Source: Spirochaetaceae bacterium
GTDB lineage: Bacteria; Spirochaetota; Spirochaetia; Treponematales; Breznakiellaceae
Length of the DNA: 6,372 bases
Reading direction: 5' to 3'
Assembly (NCBI GenBank): GCA_031275595.1
Contig: JAISOO010000071.1
Coordinates: 1-6,372 of the forward strand
The notes under the pieces are model-generated. The model saw only the letters and a program-made list of their open reading frames with translations. It did not search any database and had not been told where the DNA came from. The translations under genes were made by a program, and so were the position numbers. The first letter of the stretch is position 1; every line of letters begins with the position of its first letter. Below, piece by piece: positions 5,585 through 6,372 of this stretch.

Positions 5585-6372
5585 ATGATCTGTAAGCAAT
5601 TTGTCCGTTTCTCCGTTATTCTCTTTGCTTTTTTGTTCTGCGTTATGCCCCCTGGTTTTCTTTACCCGCAGCGCCAGCGGAAGATCACCATCAACCTGGC
5701 ATCCTCCCTCCCGCGGAATTCCCCCTGGGGGAGGACCCTGGACCGGATATCCGCCGAATGGAGCCGGATTACCAATGGGGAGGTAAATCTGCATATCCTC
5801 CATCAGTATCCCGGTTCCGAGGGAGATTACCTGATGAAACTCCGGCAGGATAAAATTCAGGCGGCGATCTTCACCAGCATTGCCCTCAACTCGGTGGCCC
5901 CGGAAGTTATGGCCCTGAGCATCCCTTTTCTTATCAGAAATAATGAGGAATTGGATGCGGTATTACAAGAGGTGCGGCCTATCCTCAATTCCCGGATTGA
6001 GGAAGAAGGGTATATCAACATGGTTTTGGTCAAAGCGGGCTGGGTCAAGATCTTTTCCCGAAGCCCCGTATATACCCCTCAGGACCTTAAACGCCTCAAG
6101 CTGGGGACCAATCCGGATGAACAGGAACTTATGGACGCCTTCAGGACCATGGGATTCCAGATGGTCCGGGCAAATTTGAATGATGTGGCCCAGCGGCTCA
6201 ATAGTGGCATGATTGACGCGATTTACCAAAGTCCTATCTCCGTTTCCGCCTTTCAGCTTTACCGGGTCGCCAAACATATGAGTACCGTCAACCTGGCGCC
6301 CTTTATGGGGGGGGTATTGATGAGTCAACGCGCCTGGGGCAGAATCCCCCCCCAGTACCAGGCGTCCCTTTT
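5585..6372 (+). CDS. tatP: TRAP substrate-binding protein, TatP/DctP family (partial, continues past window end)
   Basis: The frame stays open from ATG 5585 to the window end (262 full codons). AAAGGAG lies 7 nt upstream. It reads as a periplasmic solute-binding protein of an ion-driven TRAP transporter. Seen: a hydrophobic N-terminus (9-27) suited to Sec export; first-domain start KITINLASSLPRNSPWGRTL (33-52); GEVNLHIL (65-72); the linker block SRSPVYTPQDLKRLKLGTNP (158-177); NSGMIDAIYQSP (206-217); and PFMGGVLMSQRAW (239-251). These follow the DctP fold order. In most TRAP binders the strand after DLKxLK carries an Arg that holds the substrate carboxylate; here that place is Gly174. T. pallidum TatP is reported to bind hydrophobic rather than acidic ligands, which would fit. 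No convincing lipobox is visible. The transporter membrane subunits should lie downstream. Confidence 0.88.
   Translation, partial: MICKQFVRFSVILFAFLFCVMPPGFLYPQRQRKITINLASSLPRNSPWGRTLDRISAEWSRITNGEVNLHILHQYPGSEGDYLMKLRQDKIQAAIFTSIALNSVAPEVMALSIPFLIRNNEELDAVLQEVRPILNSRIEEEGYINMVLVKAGWVKIFSRSPVYTPQDLKRLKLGTNPDEQELMDAFRTMGFQMVRANLNDVAQRLNSGMIDAIYQSPISVSAFQLYRVAKHMSTVNLAPFMGGVLMSQRAWGRIPPQYQASL

Overview
The window looks like chromosomal DNA from a spirochaete of the Treponema lineage, probably one with fairly balanced G+C such as the termite-gut treponemes. Two things point there. One is a V-type ATPase operon in the order subunit E, DUF2764 protein, subunit A, which is also known from Treponema, Borrelia and Chlamydia. 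The other is a TatT lipoprotein gene directly followed by a TRAP substrate-binding protein gene, the treponemal tatT/tatP pair. The species call is inference.

Left part (1-3660, all minus strand). Reading in the direction of transcription: galM (aldose 1-epimerase, 2629-3660); a gap of about 120 bp with a strong sigma70-type promoter (2549-2577); a 120-residue uncharacterised protein (2147-2509); atpE (1464-2078); the DUF2764 protein with a GTG start (840-1460); and atpA, whose N-terminal 281 residues, including the P-loop, lie in the window before it runs off at base 1. The last three genes are tightly packed (3-nt gap, then an ATGA overlap), so they are one transcription unit. The other V-ATPase subunits should lie beyond position 1.

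Middle (3661-4560). No intact gene is visible in these 900 bp, but the stretch is not empty. It holds a galM leader with three hairpins, one resembling a bidirectional terminator; a probable galM promoter; a concentric imperfect palindrome of about 237 nt centred on 3956; a short 7-nt-period repeat; the frameshifted remnant of a minus-strand gene; and a well-matched plus-strand promoter for the TRAP genes.

Right part (4384-6372, plus strand). tatT (4561-5523) encodes a TPR-like lipoprotein. tatP (5585 to beyond the window end) encodes the periplasmic substrate-binding protein. They are separated by 61 nt and have strong ribosome binding sites. The TRAP membrane subunits should follow outside the window.

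Functional picture (inference): the rotary ATPase interconverts ATP and an ion gradient, and TRAP transporters are driven by such gradients, so both ends of the window touch ion-coupled energetics. galM serves sugar catabolism. The least explained DNA is the palindrome, the hairpin-rich galM leader and the gene remnant between galM and tatT.
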